64,000 nucleotides of DNA, taken from Paraflavitalea devenefica. GTDB taxonomy: Bacteria; Bacteroidota; Bacteroidia; Chitinophagales; Chitinophagaceae. A program made the translations under genes and the position numbers. The notes under the pieces are model-generated. The model saw only the letters and a program-made list of their open reading frames with translations. It did no database searches and had not been told where the DNA came from. The stretch spans positions 558,001 through 622,000 of the forward strand of contig NZ_JAARML010000002.1 in assembly GCF_011759375.1 (NCBI RefSeq), read 5' to 3'. This document shows, piece after piece, positions 26,016-33,734 of this stretch (the stretch's first letter is position 1; every line of letters begins with the position of its first letter).

Positions 26016-26777
26016 GTGTTAACAAAGCGTATTATACCCTGTCTGGATATTAAAGATGGCCGTACGGTGAAGGGAACCAATTTTGTGAACCTGCGTGATG
26101 CGGGCGACCCGGTAGAACTGGGCGCCCTGTATGCCCGGGAGGGAGCTGATGAACTGGTATTCCTGGATATTACTGCTACGAATGAGAAACGGAAGACGTT
26201 AAGCGAACTGGTGAACCGCATTGCGCATCATATCAATATCCCCTTTACGGTAGGTGGTGGCATCAGCAGTGTGGAGGATGTACAGGTGTTGCTGCAAAAC
26301 GGGGCCGACAAGATATCGGTGAATACAGCCGCCTTTAAGCGCCCGGAGGTGATCAGGGAACTGGCGAATGAATTCGGCAGCCAGTGCGTGGTGCTGGCCA
26401 TTGATACCCGGCAGGAGGCTGATGGCGAATGGTATGTGTACCTGAATGGCGGACGGGTAAAAACGGAAGCCAAATGTTTTGACTGGGCCAAGCAGGGAGT
26501 GGACCTGGGCGCGGGCGAGATCCTGCTCACTTCCATGAACCATGATGGTACCAAACAGGGATTTGCCTTGGATATTACCCGCCGGCTGGCGGAAGCCTTG
26601 CCGGTACCGGTGATTGCCAGCGGCGGTGGTGGCAATATGCAACATTTTGTGGATGTGTTTGGGGCCGGTAAGGCCGATGCGGCGTTGGCAGCCAGCATCT
26701 TCCATTTTAAGGAGATCAGTATTCCGGAATTAAAGGGATATTTGCAGGGCCAACAAATTGCTATCAGACCGGTGTGA
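26016..26777 (+). CDS. hisF: Imidazole glycerol phosphate synthase, cyclase subunit
   Basis: TIM-barrel cyclase (253 residues) that turns PRFAR and ammonia from HisH into imidazole glycerol phosphate and AICAR. It starts with GTG at 26016 because the family N-terminus [22 protein letters not shown] begins there; the first catalytic Asp is in CLDIKDG. The second is in [20 protein letters not shown] near residue 130, and [13 protein letters not shown] and [13 protein letters not shown] are also standard. AICAR produced here feeds purine synthesis. A 107-base gap with a repeat separates it from hisIE. Confidence 0.97.
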   Translation: MLTKRIIPCLDIKDGRTVKGTNFVNLRDAGDPVELGALYAREGADELVFLDITATNEKRKTLSELVNRIAHHINIPFTVGGGISSVEDVQVLLQNGADKISVNTAAFKRPEVIRELANEFGSQCVVLAIDTRQEADGEWYVYLNGGRVKTEAKCFDWAKQGVDLGAGEILLTSMNHDGTKQGFALDITRRLAEALPVPVIASGGGGNMQHFVDVFGAGKADAALAASIFHFKEISIPELKGYLQGQQIAIRPV

Positions 26778-26787
26778 TAGCTGTGTT

Positions 26788-26847
26788 CCGCAGCGTCCCC
26801 TGCCGCCTTCGATGAAGCTTCGGCGGGCAATGCGGGAGACGCTGCGG
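26788..26847. repeat. Palindromic REP-like element, copy 2 (long loop)
   Basis: Outer arms CCGCAGCGTCCC and GGGAGACGCTGCGG match the 30-bp family. The loop is enlarged and carries its own inner hairpin, TGCCGCC against GGCGGGCA. It lies between hisF and hisIE. Confidence 0.8.
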
Positions 26848-26884
26848 GGAAAGAGATATAGAATCCAGAATTCAGAATAAATAC

Positions 26885-27481
26885 ATGAAAATAGATTATA
26901 CCAAATATGCAGATGGCCTGGTGCCTGCCGTGATACAGGATTTTAAAACCCATAAGGTGTTGATGCTGGGGTTTATGAATGAAGAGGCGGTGAAGAAAAC
27001 GATGTCGGAAGGAAAGGTGACGTTTTACAGTCGCAGCAAGAAGCGTTTATGGACCAAGGGAGAGGAGAGTGGTAATCACCTGCTGGTAAAAGAGATACTA
27101 TCAGATTGTGACAATGATACGTTGCTGATCAAGGCACAGCCCCTGGGGCCTACCTGCCATACCGGCGCAGATACCTGCTGGAGTGAACGCAATCACCAGG
27201 AGGATTTCCTGTATTACCTGGAAGATATTATCGAGCTGCGTAAGAAGAGCAGTGACGAGAAATCGTATGTGCGGCAGCTTTTTGGCAAGGGCATTAATAA
27301 GATGGCTCAAAAAGTAGGCGAAGAAGCCGTGGAACTGGTGATCGAAGCGAAGGATTCCAACGATGACCTGTTCCTGGATGAGGCCGCCGACCTGCTCTTC
27401 CATTATTTGATTTTACTTAACGCAAAAGGCCATAATTTACAGTCCGTAGTAAACGTTTTAAAGCAGCGACATTCAAAATAA
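26885..27481 (+). CDS. hisI: Bifunctional phosphoribosyl-AMP cyclohydrolase / phosphoribosyl-ATP pyrophosphatase
   Basis: Fused HisI-HisE of 198 residues, catalysing steps two and three of histidine synthesis. HisI occupies about 1-108 with QDFKTHKVLMLGFMNEEAV, YSRSKKRLWTKGEESGN, the Zn/Mg-binding DCDNDTLLIKA and the cysteines of GPTCHTGADTCW. HisE follows with SYVRQLFGKGINKMAQKVGEEAVE (about 127-150) containing the metal-binding Glu residues, and LFLDEAADLLFHYLILL. It is the last gene of the cluster. With hisG, D, C, B, H, A and F present, every enzymatic step of histidine synthesis is encoded in this window. Confidence 0.97.
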   Translation: MKIDYTKYADGLVPAVIQDFKTHKVLMLGFMNEEAVKKTMSEGKVTFYSRSKKRLWTKGEESGNHLLVKEILSDCDNDTLLIKAQPLGPTCHTGADTCWSERNHQEDFLYYLEDIIELRKKSSDEKSYVRQLFGKGINKMAQKVGEEAVELVIEAKDSNDDLFLDEAADLLFHYLILLNAKGHNLQSVVNVLKQRHSK

Positions 27482-27491
27482 AAAGCTCTCT

Positions 27492-28577
27492 ATGAAACTC
27501 TTATTGGTTTGTATATTATTGATACCCATTGGATTGGTGGCGCAAACAGGTTTTGTGATCAAAGGCTCCGTGACGGGGCTGCCCGAAGCGTCCAAAGTAA
27601 CATTGACGGATGTTAATAATGCTACCGATACACTGGCCCGCGGCATAATAACCGGCGGTGTTTTTGAGTTGAAAGGAGCCGTTAAAGAAGCCAACCTGTA
27701 CAACCTGAATTTTGACGGTTCTGCCAAGAAGGCGGTACTGTTTATAGGGAATGACAATGTCACTGTACAGGGAACGATAGAAGATCTTCAGCAACTGAGC
27801 GTTAAAGGCTCAGCTATACATGATGATTTTGTAGCGTTTCAACAAACATTTACCCCCCTGTTCAGGACTTTATCGGACATGAACCAGAAGCTGTACGCCA
27901 TACCCAATGTACAGCCCACCGATTCTATCATGGTGGCGTATACCAAGCATGTAGAGAAGACAAAGGCGACTATTGAAAAGTTTGCCGCTGAAAAGAAGAG
28001 CTCCCCTGTAACTCCTTTTATGCTGGTCGTGACCAGTGAACTGGAGCAGGATATCGCGGTGCTGGAAAGACGATATAACGGATTGGCTGCTGCCGGTCAG
28101 CAGGGATTTTATGGAAAGATCCTGAAACAACGTATTGATGACAGTAAGATCGGCGCTGTGGGCAGTCAGGCCATTGAGTTTACCCAGAATGATACCACCG
28201 GTACGCCGGTAACACTGGCTTCTTTCCGCGGCAAGTATGTATTGATCGATTTCTGGGCAAGCTGGTGCAGGCCCTGCCGCATGGAGAATCCCAATGTGGT
28301 ACAAGCCTTCAATAAATTCAAGAATAAGAACTTCACCGTACTGGGTGTGTCCCTCGACAGGGATAAATCGCCCTGGTTACAGGCTATTAAAGATGACAAC
28401 CTCACCTGGACTCATGTGAGCGACCTCAAGTTCTGGAGCAATGAGGTAGCCCGCCTGTACAAAGTGGAGGGCATACCTCAAAACTTCCTGGTAGACCCGG
28501 CTGGTAAGATCATTGGGAAGAACTTAAGAGGGCAAGGTCTTCAGACAAAGCTTTGTGAATTATTGGGATGTAATTAG
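27492..28577 (+). CDS. TlpA-like thioredoxin with DUF4369 domain
   Basis: Exported thiol-disulfide protein of 361 residues. A signal peptide (about 1-18, ending GLVAQ) is followed by a DUF4369 beta domain (about 20-115), a helical middle and a TlpA/AhpC-type thioredoxin domain (about 230-361) with the redox motif ASWCRPCRMENPNVV (Cys-Arg-Pro-Cys). The cis-Pro segment VEGIPQNFLVDPAGKI is present. Proteins of this architecture are abundant in Bacteroidota and act in periplasmic disulfide reduction or cytochrome maturation; the client is unknown. It starts 11 bases after hisIE, so it may ride on the trp-his transcript. It overlaps by four bases the stop of the convergent DUF2911 gene. Confidence 0.92.
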   Translation: MKLLLVCILLIPIGLVAQTGFVIKGSVTGLPEASKVTLTDVNNATDTLARGIITGGVFELKGAVKEANLYNLNFDGSAKKAVLFIGNDNVTVQGTIEDLQQLSVKGSAIHDDFVAFQQTFTPLFRTLSDMNQKLYAIPNVQPTDSIMVAYTKHVEKTKATIEKFAAEKKSSPVTPFMLVVTSELEQDIAVLERRYNGLAAAGQQGFYGKILKQRIDDSKIGAVGSQAIEFTQNDTTGTPVTLASFRGKYVLIDFWASWCRPCRMENPNVVQAFNKFKNKNFTVLGVSLDRDKSPWLQAIKDDNLTWTHVSDLKFWSNEVARLYKVEGIPQNFLVDPAGKIIGKNLRGQGLQTKLCELLGCN

Positions 28578-29686
28578 TTCACATCTTTCCCTTCCTGCAG
28601 CATTTTCAGCATCCGTTCCACATTGTTTTTATTCAGGTTATCGGGCGCCTGTGTCAGGGCTTTCTGACCATATTCTGTTGCTTTCTTATAGTTACTGAGG
28701 GCTGAGTAACCCCGCATCATACCCACATTGGTGGTGAAGATATTAGGGTTTTTATCGTAGTTGAGCTTAAAGGCGTCAAAGGCTTCCTTGCTTTTCTTTT
28801 GCTGCAATAATTGTCTTGCATAAGCATGTATCTGGTTGGCACTTCCCATGGGCAGGGCTTCTTTCATAGCTGCCTCTGCTTCTGCGGGGCGATTGAGCTT
28901 GTTGAGTAGCTGCGCCTTGGTAGAAAGCGTATTGAAGTTCTTTTGCCCAATGAAGGGGCCGTTGGCGGCATGCTCAGCCCATGCCAGGGCTTCTTCCAGG
29001 TTTACATTGTTGACGATGCAATAATTGGCGGCCTGGTTCCAGGTTTGCCAGCCTACATTAAAGCTCTTCTCACTGCGTAATTCCCGGCGGAAAGATTCGA
29101 GCTGCAGGTTGATATGATCTGTCTCCACCCGGAAAGGGAATAGGAGTTTTTCCCATGCCAATGCTACAGTAGCGGAAGAGTCGGTCTCATTGAGGAATTC
29201 ATATTTCAGCCATTCCACACTTTTGTCCAGGGGGACCGGTTTAATGGTCACGCGCAGTGCATCTTCCTTATCATCATAAAAGAAGCTGCCCCAGGAAGTA
29301 TGGTTTTTAGAGAGAATGAGGGTAGCTGCCTGGGGATCATACGCAATGAATAAACCGTATTTACCGGCGGGCAGGGACTTGCCTTCTATCATGACCGGTG
29401 TGGTGAATTCAATGACGGTATTTTCATTGGCGCCTGCCCGCCAGGGCGCATTTTTACTGGTGCCAAAACCTAAGTCGGCAAAGCCTTTGTGAACCAGCTC
29501 GCCCCAGATCTTTCCTTCCCGGCCTTTTACGCCCGGACGGCTGTAATCGATCGTGATGTTGGTAATGCCGATGTTCTCACTCACCGTGGCTTTCCGGTTG
29601 CCGCCTTCAGGCGCCGTGGTAAGCTGGGCAACCGTGTGGGCGCACAGGAATAGCAGGCAGGCAGCAGTCAGTAATTTGTTTTTCAT
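28574..29686 (-). CDS. DUF2911 domain protein with TPR-like C-terminus
   Basis: Secreted protein. I place the start at the ATG at 29686 (370 residues) because MKNKLLTAACLLFLCAHTVAQ is a clear signal peptide; the frame is open for 53 more codons upstream but that stretch looks non-coding. The DUF2911 domain follows (about 25-190) with IDYSRPGVKGREGKIWGEL, WRAGANENTVIEF and LPAGKYGLFIAYD, then a helical TPR-like region (about 230-360) with pairs such as LNRPAEAEAAMKEALPMG and LSNYKKATEYGQKAL. Function of DUF2911 is unknown; it is common in gliding Bacteroidota. It converges with the TlpA gene. Confidence 0.88.
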   Translation of the reverse strand: MKNKLLTAACLLFLCAHTVAQLTTAPEGGNRKATVSENIGITNITIDYSRPGVKGREGKIWGELVHKGFADLGFGTSKNAPWRAGANENTVIEFTTPVMIEGKSLPAGKYGLFIAYDPQAATLILSKNHTSWGSFFYDDKEDALRVTIKPVPLDKSVEWLKYEFLNETDSSATVALAWEKLLFPFRVETDHINLQLESFRRELRSEKSFNVGWQTWNQAANYCIVNNVNLEEALAWAEHAANGPFIGQKNFNTLSTKAQLLNKLNRPAEAEAAMKEALPMGSANQIHAYARQLLQQKKSKEAFDAFKLNYDKNPNIFTTNVGMMRGYSALSNYKKATEYGQKALTQAPDNLNKNNVERMLKMLQEGKDVN

Positions 29687-29904
29687 GTATGTAGTTTTAG
29701 TTCCTGAAGTTAATGAAGGGGCCGCCGGTAATAAAGGAATTTGGGATTGCTGTGCAAAGGATGGGATGAGTTGAAAGGTGCAGTGATGTAAGGTAAATGG
29801 CCCGGAAATGGCTGTCGGATTTATATATACGTAGCTGAAAATCAATGCAGCAGGTTGTTGGGGAGGTGGAGGCTGCCATTCGGTTGTCTGAAGCGGGATT
29901 TAAG

Positions 29905-29934
29905 CCGCAGAGTCCCTTGCAGGAGACTCTGCGG
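29905..29934. repeat. 30-bp palindromic REP-like element, copy 3
   Basis: Arms CCGCAGAGTCCC and GGAGACTCTGCGG surround a short TTGCA-type loop. Positions 16 of the stem vary together on both arms compared with other copies (A-T here, G-C or C-G elsewhere), as expected if the hairpin is kept. Confidence 0.8.
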
Positions 29935-29948
29935 GGAAGTAATGAGGT

Positions 29949-30048
29949 GGGAGACCCTGCGGGGGATATCAAGGTAAGGGGAAGCTTCTCCGCAGTGTCT
30001 CCCGCATCGCGTGTTACAACTTCAACGAGTTGACAGGGGACGCTGCGG
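29949..30048. repeat. Half element plus REP-like copy 4
   Basis: A lone right arm GGGAGACCCTGCGG lies at 29949-29962. Copy 4 (29990-30048) has the outer arms CCGCAGTGTCTCCC and GGGGACGCTGCGG and an enlarged loop with an inner CAACT/AGTTG hairpin, similar in plan to copy 2. Confidence 0.75.
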
Positions 30049-30160
30049 AAATACCATGATTGCATTCTATTTAGTATTTCCTACTGTTTATCAGGTTTTT
30101 CATACATCCCGCTAAATGTGACAATCATTGTTGTCCGGCGTGCGGTTACTTTGCCTGTAA

Positions 30161-30805
30161 ATGATAATAAGCCGTGTTATACGGTGGCTGGGAACAGCCC
30201 TTTTATTCATGCCTGTAAGCAGTATACAGGCGCAAACAACTTTATCTATGACAGGTGAGTATTATCTGAGGGGTGTAACGGAAGTGGCCTCGGGGTTTAA
30301 GCTGAATGCAGATTCTACTTTTCAATTCTTCTTTTCTTATGGTGCACTGGACCGTTATGGCGCCGGCAACTGGCAGGTTAAAGAGGGCAAGCTGGTCCTG
30401 AACAGCCGGCCACAACCGGCGAAGGATTTTGCACTGATCACCAGTAAAGTGGTGCCCGGTACTTACACCACCATCCGCATTATAGAGAACAATGCCATGT
30501 TGTTGTCTTACGTCAATGCTAAGGTCAGTCCGGGTCATATGGATAGTGTGCTCACGACAGATAAGAAAGGCGTGATCGCGTTGCCTAAGCAGGCAGTGGA
30601 TACGATCATGCTGTTATTTGAATTTTGCCCCGAGCGGTATTCTACGTTTTCTGTTGCGGACACTACGCATAATTATTTTGAGTTCCGCTTTGAGCCCTGG
30701 TTAATGGAAGTGTTTTTTGCCAATTTCAACCTGTCGGTAGATGAAAAGGGATTGTACGGGAATCATCCGTTGATGGAGGGTGCACAGTTCCGGTATAATA
30801 AATAA
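30161..30805 (+). CDS. Secreted protein of unknown function
   Basis: I do not recognise a family. The 214-residue product has a signal peptide (about 1-25, ending SSIQAQ) and a beta-rich body without Cys until near position 165. The opening MTGEYYLRGVTEVASGFKL and LNADSTFQFFFSYGALDRYGAGNWQ stretch resembles the lipocalin-like domains that Bacteroidota proteins use to describe a template strand (YxL-rich), with the G-x-W motif in AGNWQVKEGKLVLNS. The C-terminus ends RYNK without a sorting tail. It is flanked on both sides by palindromic repeats and is probably monocistronic. Confidence 0.7.
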   Translation: MIISRVIRWLGTALLFMPVSSIQAQTTLSMTGEYYLRGVTEVASGFKLNADSTFQFFFSYGALDRYGAGNWQVKEGKLVLNSRPQPAKDFALITSKVVPGTYTTIRIIENNAMLLSYVNAKVSPGHMDSVLTTDKKGVIALPKQAVDTIMLLFEFCPERYSTFSVADTTHNYFEFRFEPWLMEVFFANFNLSVDEKGLYGNHPLMEGAQFRYNK

Positions 30806-30832
30806 TTCATTGTCAACGTTAGTGAGGTTCTG

Positions 30833-30862
30833 CCGCAGGGTCCCCTACGGGAGACCCCGCGG
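30833..30862. repeat. 30-bp palindromic REP-like element, copy 5
   Basis: Arms CCGCAGGGTCCCC and GGGAGACCCCGCGG around TAC. One arm mismatch replaces CTGCGG by CCGCGG. Confidence 0.75.
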
Positions 30863-30931
30863 TGAAAGAAATAAAAAACTTGTTGCCAACGTTAATCCGA
30901 ATAATTACTAACCCCCATTTATACACGTTTT

Positions 30932-31009
30932 ATGTGGTTCTATTTTTTAGCTTACCTGGTTGTTGCAGTCGGTTTACTGGTTTTTCAGCTTAGAAGGAAA
31001 GGAGCGTAG
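30932..31009 (+). CDS. Possible 25-residue single-span membrane protein
   Basis: A short frame reading MWFYFLAYLVVAVGLLVFQL then RRKGA and TAG. It is one hydrophobic helix of about 18 residues followed by positive charges, a standard topology for small membrane proteins with the N-terminus outside. It lies alone between two palindromic repeats on the plus strand. It is below normal length cut-offs and has no visible promoter or homology that I can check, so it may be chance. A similar 27-residue frame occurs at 39121-39204. Confidence 0.45.
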   Translation: MWFYFLAYLVVAVGLLVFQLRRKGA

Positions 31010-31020
31010 GGCTTCTTATG

Positions 31021-31050
31021 CCGCAGAGTCCCCTCCGGGAGACTCTGCGG
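31021..31050. repeat. 30-bp palindromic REP-like element, copy 6
   Basis: Arms CCGCAGAGTCCCC and GGGAGACTCTGCGG around TCC. It shares the A-T stem variant with copy 3. Confidence 0.8.
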
Positions 31051-31174
31051 AATAAAATGCAGAATCCAGCATCCAGCATGGCTGCCGCGCTTTAAAGTTG
31101 TTGATGAATAGTAGTCAACGAACATAAAAGATTACGCACCCATTCTGAATGCTGGATCCTGGCTTCTGTATTCT

Positions 31175-33589
31175 TTAATTTTCTTCCTTGTCTTTCTTTT
31201 TACCACCGAAGATGCGCCGGAAGAGGCCATCCTTTTTCTTCTTATCGTCGGATTTTACTTCTTCTTTGGTATCCTTTTTTTCAGGCACCTGGTTCTTGGG
31301 TTTGGTGGCTTCTTCCAATACTTTCTGCTCTTCTATCGCCTGCTTTGAATCGGTAGGAATGTTTTGGGTATCCGGTGTGCTCAGGTATTCATCGGCGGTA
31401 CCATTGCCTACGTTGTCGCCTTCGGCGCCGGGATCGGGTGTGCGGTCAACGAGGCCACCATAATCATATTCCGTACGCATGTTTTCGGGCTGTACAAATT
31501 TAGCCTGCCTGTCCAGGGCGAGGGTCTTATCGGCCAGTGCTTTCTGGAAGAAGTATTCCCAGATAGGACGGGCAGCCCGTCCGCCTTCACCCAGGCCATT
31601 ATCGAGCCGTATAAACCGGTCATCGCAACCGATCCATACGCCGGCCTGCAACTGGGGCGTAAAGCCAAAGAACCAGGCATCGGAGTTATCATTGGTAGTA
31701 CCGGTCTTGCCACCCATCTCGGCCAAGCCCAGGCGTCCGCGTAAACCGGCCGCTGTACCATAATCGGTAGCGCCCTGCATCATACGGGCCATGGTATAGG
31801 CTGTACTCTGACTGATGACCTCTTTACGCTCTGTATCAAAGCGCGCCAGTACATTGCCATTCTTGTCTTCAATACGGGTGATGTAGATGGGCTTGGTACT
31901 GAACCCGCCTGAAGGGAACATGGTATATCCCCACATCATTTCAAACAACGACAGATCGCAGCTACCCAGACTGATAGAAGGGTAGGGATCTACTTTGGTG
32001 GGTATGTTGATCTGCTTCAGGAACTCGGAAAAACGTTGTGGTGTTGTTTGCTTAATGATATAGGCGGCTACTTCATTGATAGACCAGGCCAATCCGCTGG
32101 CCATGGTGCGGGTGCCGGTACGTCCCCTGTTCTTGGCAGGTACGTAACCGGAACCAGGGAAGTATTGTTGCGTGTTCTCACATTGTGTTTCCGGCGTGAA
32201 ACCATATTCTTCAATAGCCAGTGCATAGAGGAATGGCTTGATGGAAGAACCTACCTGCCTTTTGGTTTTCAGGTTTACGTGGTCATATTTATAGTTCTTG
32301 AAATCAATACCACCTACCCAGGCTTTTACCTGTCCGCTCATAGGGTCCATGACCATGAAAGAGGCCTGCATCATTTCGCGGTTGTATTTGATGGAGTCCA
32401 TGGGCGTCATCACGGTATCTTTCTCGCGTTTGGGATTCCAGGCAAATACTTTCATGGGCGTTTTCTGGTAGAAGGACTTTTTGATCTCGGCATCGCTCAG
32501 GCCGTCTTCTTTCAGGTTCTTCCAGCGCTGGCTGCTCTTCATGTAGCCTTCGAGGATGTTTTCATGTCCTTTCCATACCGCATCGGTTTTAACGCCACGC
32601 TGGGCGGCCAGGGCCCGTTGTAATACCGGCATGTGTTTGGCCACTGCTTCTTCTGCATATAGCTGCATGCGGGGATTGATGGTGGTATAGATGCGCAAAC
32701 CATCGGCATAGATATCATATTCCTCGCCATCGGCCTTCGTGTTGTCTTTGGCCCATTTTTTCAGTTCCTCCCGGATCACATCGAGGAAGTAAGGAGAGAT
32801 GCCATTGTTCTCATCCACTTTCTTATAGTTGAGGCGGATGGGCTCTTTTTTCAGTTTGGCAGCTTCCCCCTCTGTGATGTATTTGTTATCGGCCATCAGG
32901 CTTATTACGGTATTGCGGCGGTCGAAAGCGGCTTTGTAGTTGGTCCTTGGGTTGTAGGTACCGGTCGCTTTTTGCATACCCACCAGCACGGCTGCTTCAT
33001 CAATGGTGAGGCGGTCGGGCTCCTTGGAAAAGAAGGTGCGGGAAGCATTGCGGATGCCATATACGTTATCACTGAAGGAAACGGTATTGAGGTAGAGGGC
33101 AATGATCTCCTGCTTGGTAAAGTTGCGCTCCAGCTTGATGGCAATGATGTTTTCCTTGATCTTTTGCAGCATACGCGCCACGGGATTGGTAGCCCGCTCA
33201 TCAAACATGTTCAGGGCCAACTGCTGGGTGATGGTGCTGGCGCCGCCGGCACTGCCAAAAGAGGTGATGGCCTTGGTAAGGCGGATACCATCTATTCCGG
33301 AATGCTCGTAAAAGCGTTTGTCTTCTGTGGCCACCAGGGCATTGATCACATGTTTGGAGATATCATTGTATTTCACATAGCTGCGGTTGCCGCGGTCGCG
33401 GTAGTATTTCCCCATGGGCGTGCCATCATCGCCAAATACTTCGGAAGCCAATGTAATGGAGGGGTTTTCCAGTTCGGACAGGGAAGGCATGCCGCCAAAT
33501 ACCCCCCAGTTGATGAGCAGGAGGAATAGTACTACGGTCAGAAAACCATACAGAAATATGCGCCAAAAGATCTTAACAGGACGGGTCAT
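31175..33589 (-). CDS. Class A penicillin-binding protein (PBP1A type)
   Basis: Bifunctional peptidoglycan synthase of 804 residues anchored by one N-terminal helix (about 10-30). The GT51 glycosyltransferase domain (about 55-245) has the catalytic Glu in ATEDKRFYEHSGID and GGASTITQQLALNMF. The transpeptidase domain (about 400-690) has the active Ser in GSSIKPFLYALAIEEYGF (SxxK), the SxN motif in LAWSINEVAAY and KTG in MGGKTGTTNDNSDAWFFGF. The C-terminal tail (about 725-804) is long, low-complexity and strongly charged (NQVPEKKDTKEEVKSDDKKK), probably a disordered periplasmic region. The next gene downstream in transcription order upstream in position is the PorW-like gene, 145 bases away on the same strand. 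Confidence 0.95.
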   Translation of the reverse strand: MTRPVKIFWRIFLYGFLTVVLFLLLINWGVFGGMPSLSELENPSITLASEVFGDDGTPMGKYYRDRGNRSYVKYNDISKHVINALVATEDKRFYEHSGIDGIRLTKAITSFGSAGGASTITQQLALNMFDERATNPVARMLQKIKENIIAIKLERNFTKQEIIALYLNTVSFSDNVYGIRNASRTFFSKEPDRLTIDEAAVLVGMQKATGTYNPRTNYKAAFDRRNTVISLMADNKYITEGEAAKLKKEPIRLNYKKVDENNGISPYFLDVIREELKKWAKDNTKADGEEYDIYADGLRIYTTINPRMQLYAEEAVAKHMPVLQRALAAQRGVKTDAVWKGHENILEGYMKSSQRWKNLKEDGLSDAEIKKSFYQKTPMKVFAWNPKREKDTVMTPMDSIKYNREMMQASFMVMDPMSGQVKAWVGGIDFKNYKYDHVNLKTKRQVGSSIKPFLYALAIEEYGFTPETQCENTQQYFPGSGYVPAKNRGRTGTRTMASGLAWSINEVAAYIIKQTTPQRFSEFLKQINIPTKVDPYPSISLGSCDLSLFEMMWGYTMFPSGGFSTKPIYITRIEDKNGNVLARFDTERKEVISQSTAYTMARMMQGATDYGTAAGLRGRLGLAEMGGKTGTTNDNSDAWFFGFTPQLQAGVWIGCDDRFIRLDNGLGEGGRAARPIWEYFFQKALADKTLALDRQAKFVQPENMRTEYDYGGLVDRTPDPGAEGDNVGNGTADEYLSTPDTQNIPTDSKQAIEEQKVLEEATKPKNQVPEKKDTKEEVKSDDKKKKDGLFRRIFGGKKKDKEEN

Positions 33590-33734
33590 ATTAATAATTA
33601 ACGTTTATGAAGGGTTGTTTTATCAACTGCAAAAACCATACTTAAAGTTGGTTTAAAGCCTGCTCAGATTGCATTGTATCTATAAGTGATTGTTTTTCAA
33701 TCCTGTTCTGTCTGTCCAGACCTTGATAGGTTTG

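Larger units (their letters stand above)
29687..30160. other. Divergent intergenic region with REP-like repeats
   Basis: The region separates two divergent secreted-protein genes. It holds REP-like copy 3 (29905-29934), a half element (29949-29962) and copy 4 (29990-30048). A TACTTTG box at about 30149-30155 just before the ATG at 30161 resembles a Bacteroidota -7 element. No other gene is seen. Confidence 0.7.
30806..31174. other. Intergenic region with two repeats and a small ORF
   Basis: It contains REP-like copies 5 (30833-30862) and 6 (31021-31050), the 25-codon membrane ORF described separately, and two oppositely oriented runs of the word GAATCCAGCATCCAGCAT / ATGCTGGATCCTGG (about 31060-31079 and 31141-31165), which could form a hairpin behind the PBP1A gene. 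Confidence 0.65.

Noticed and set aside
29687..29845. 53-codon N-terminal extension of the DUF2911 protein
   Set aside because: A clear signal peptide starts at the ATG at 29686, and the extension has no coding character.
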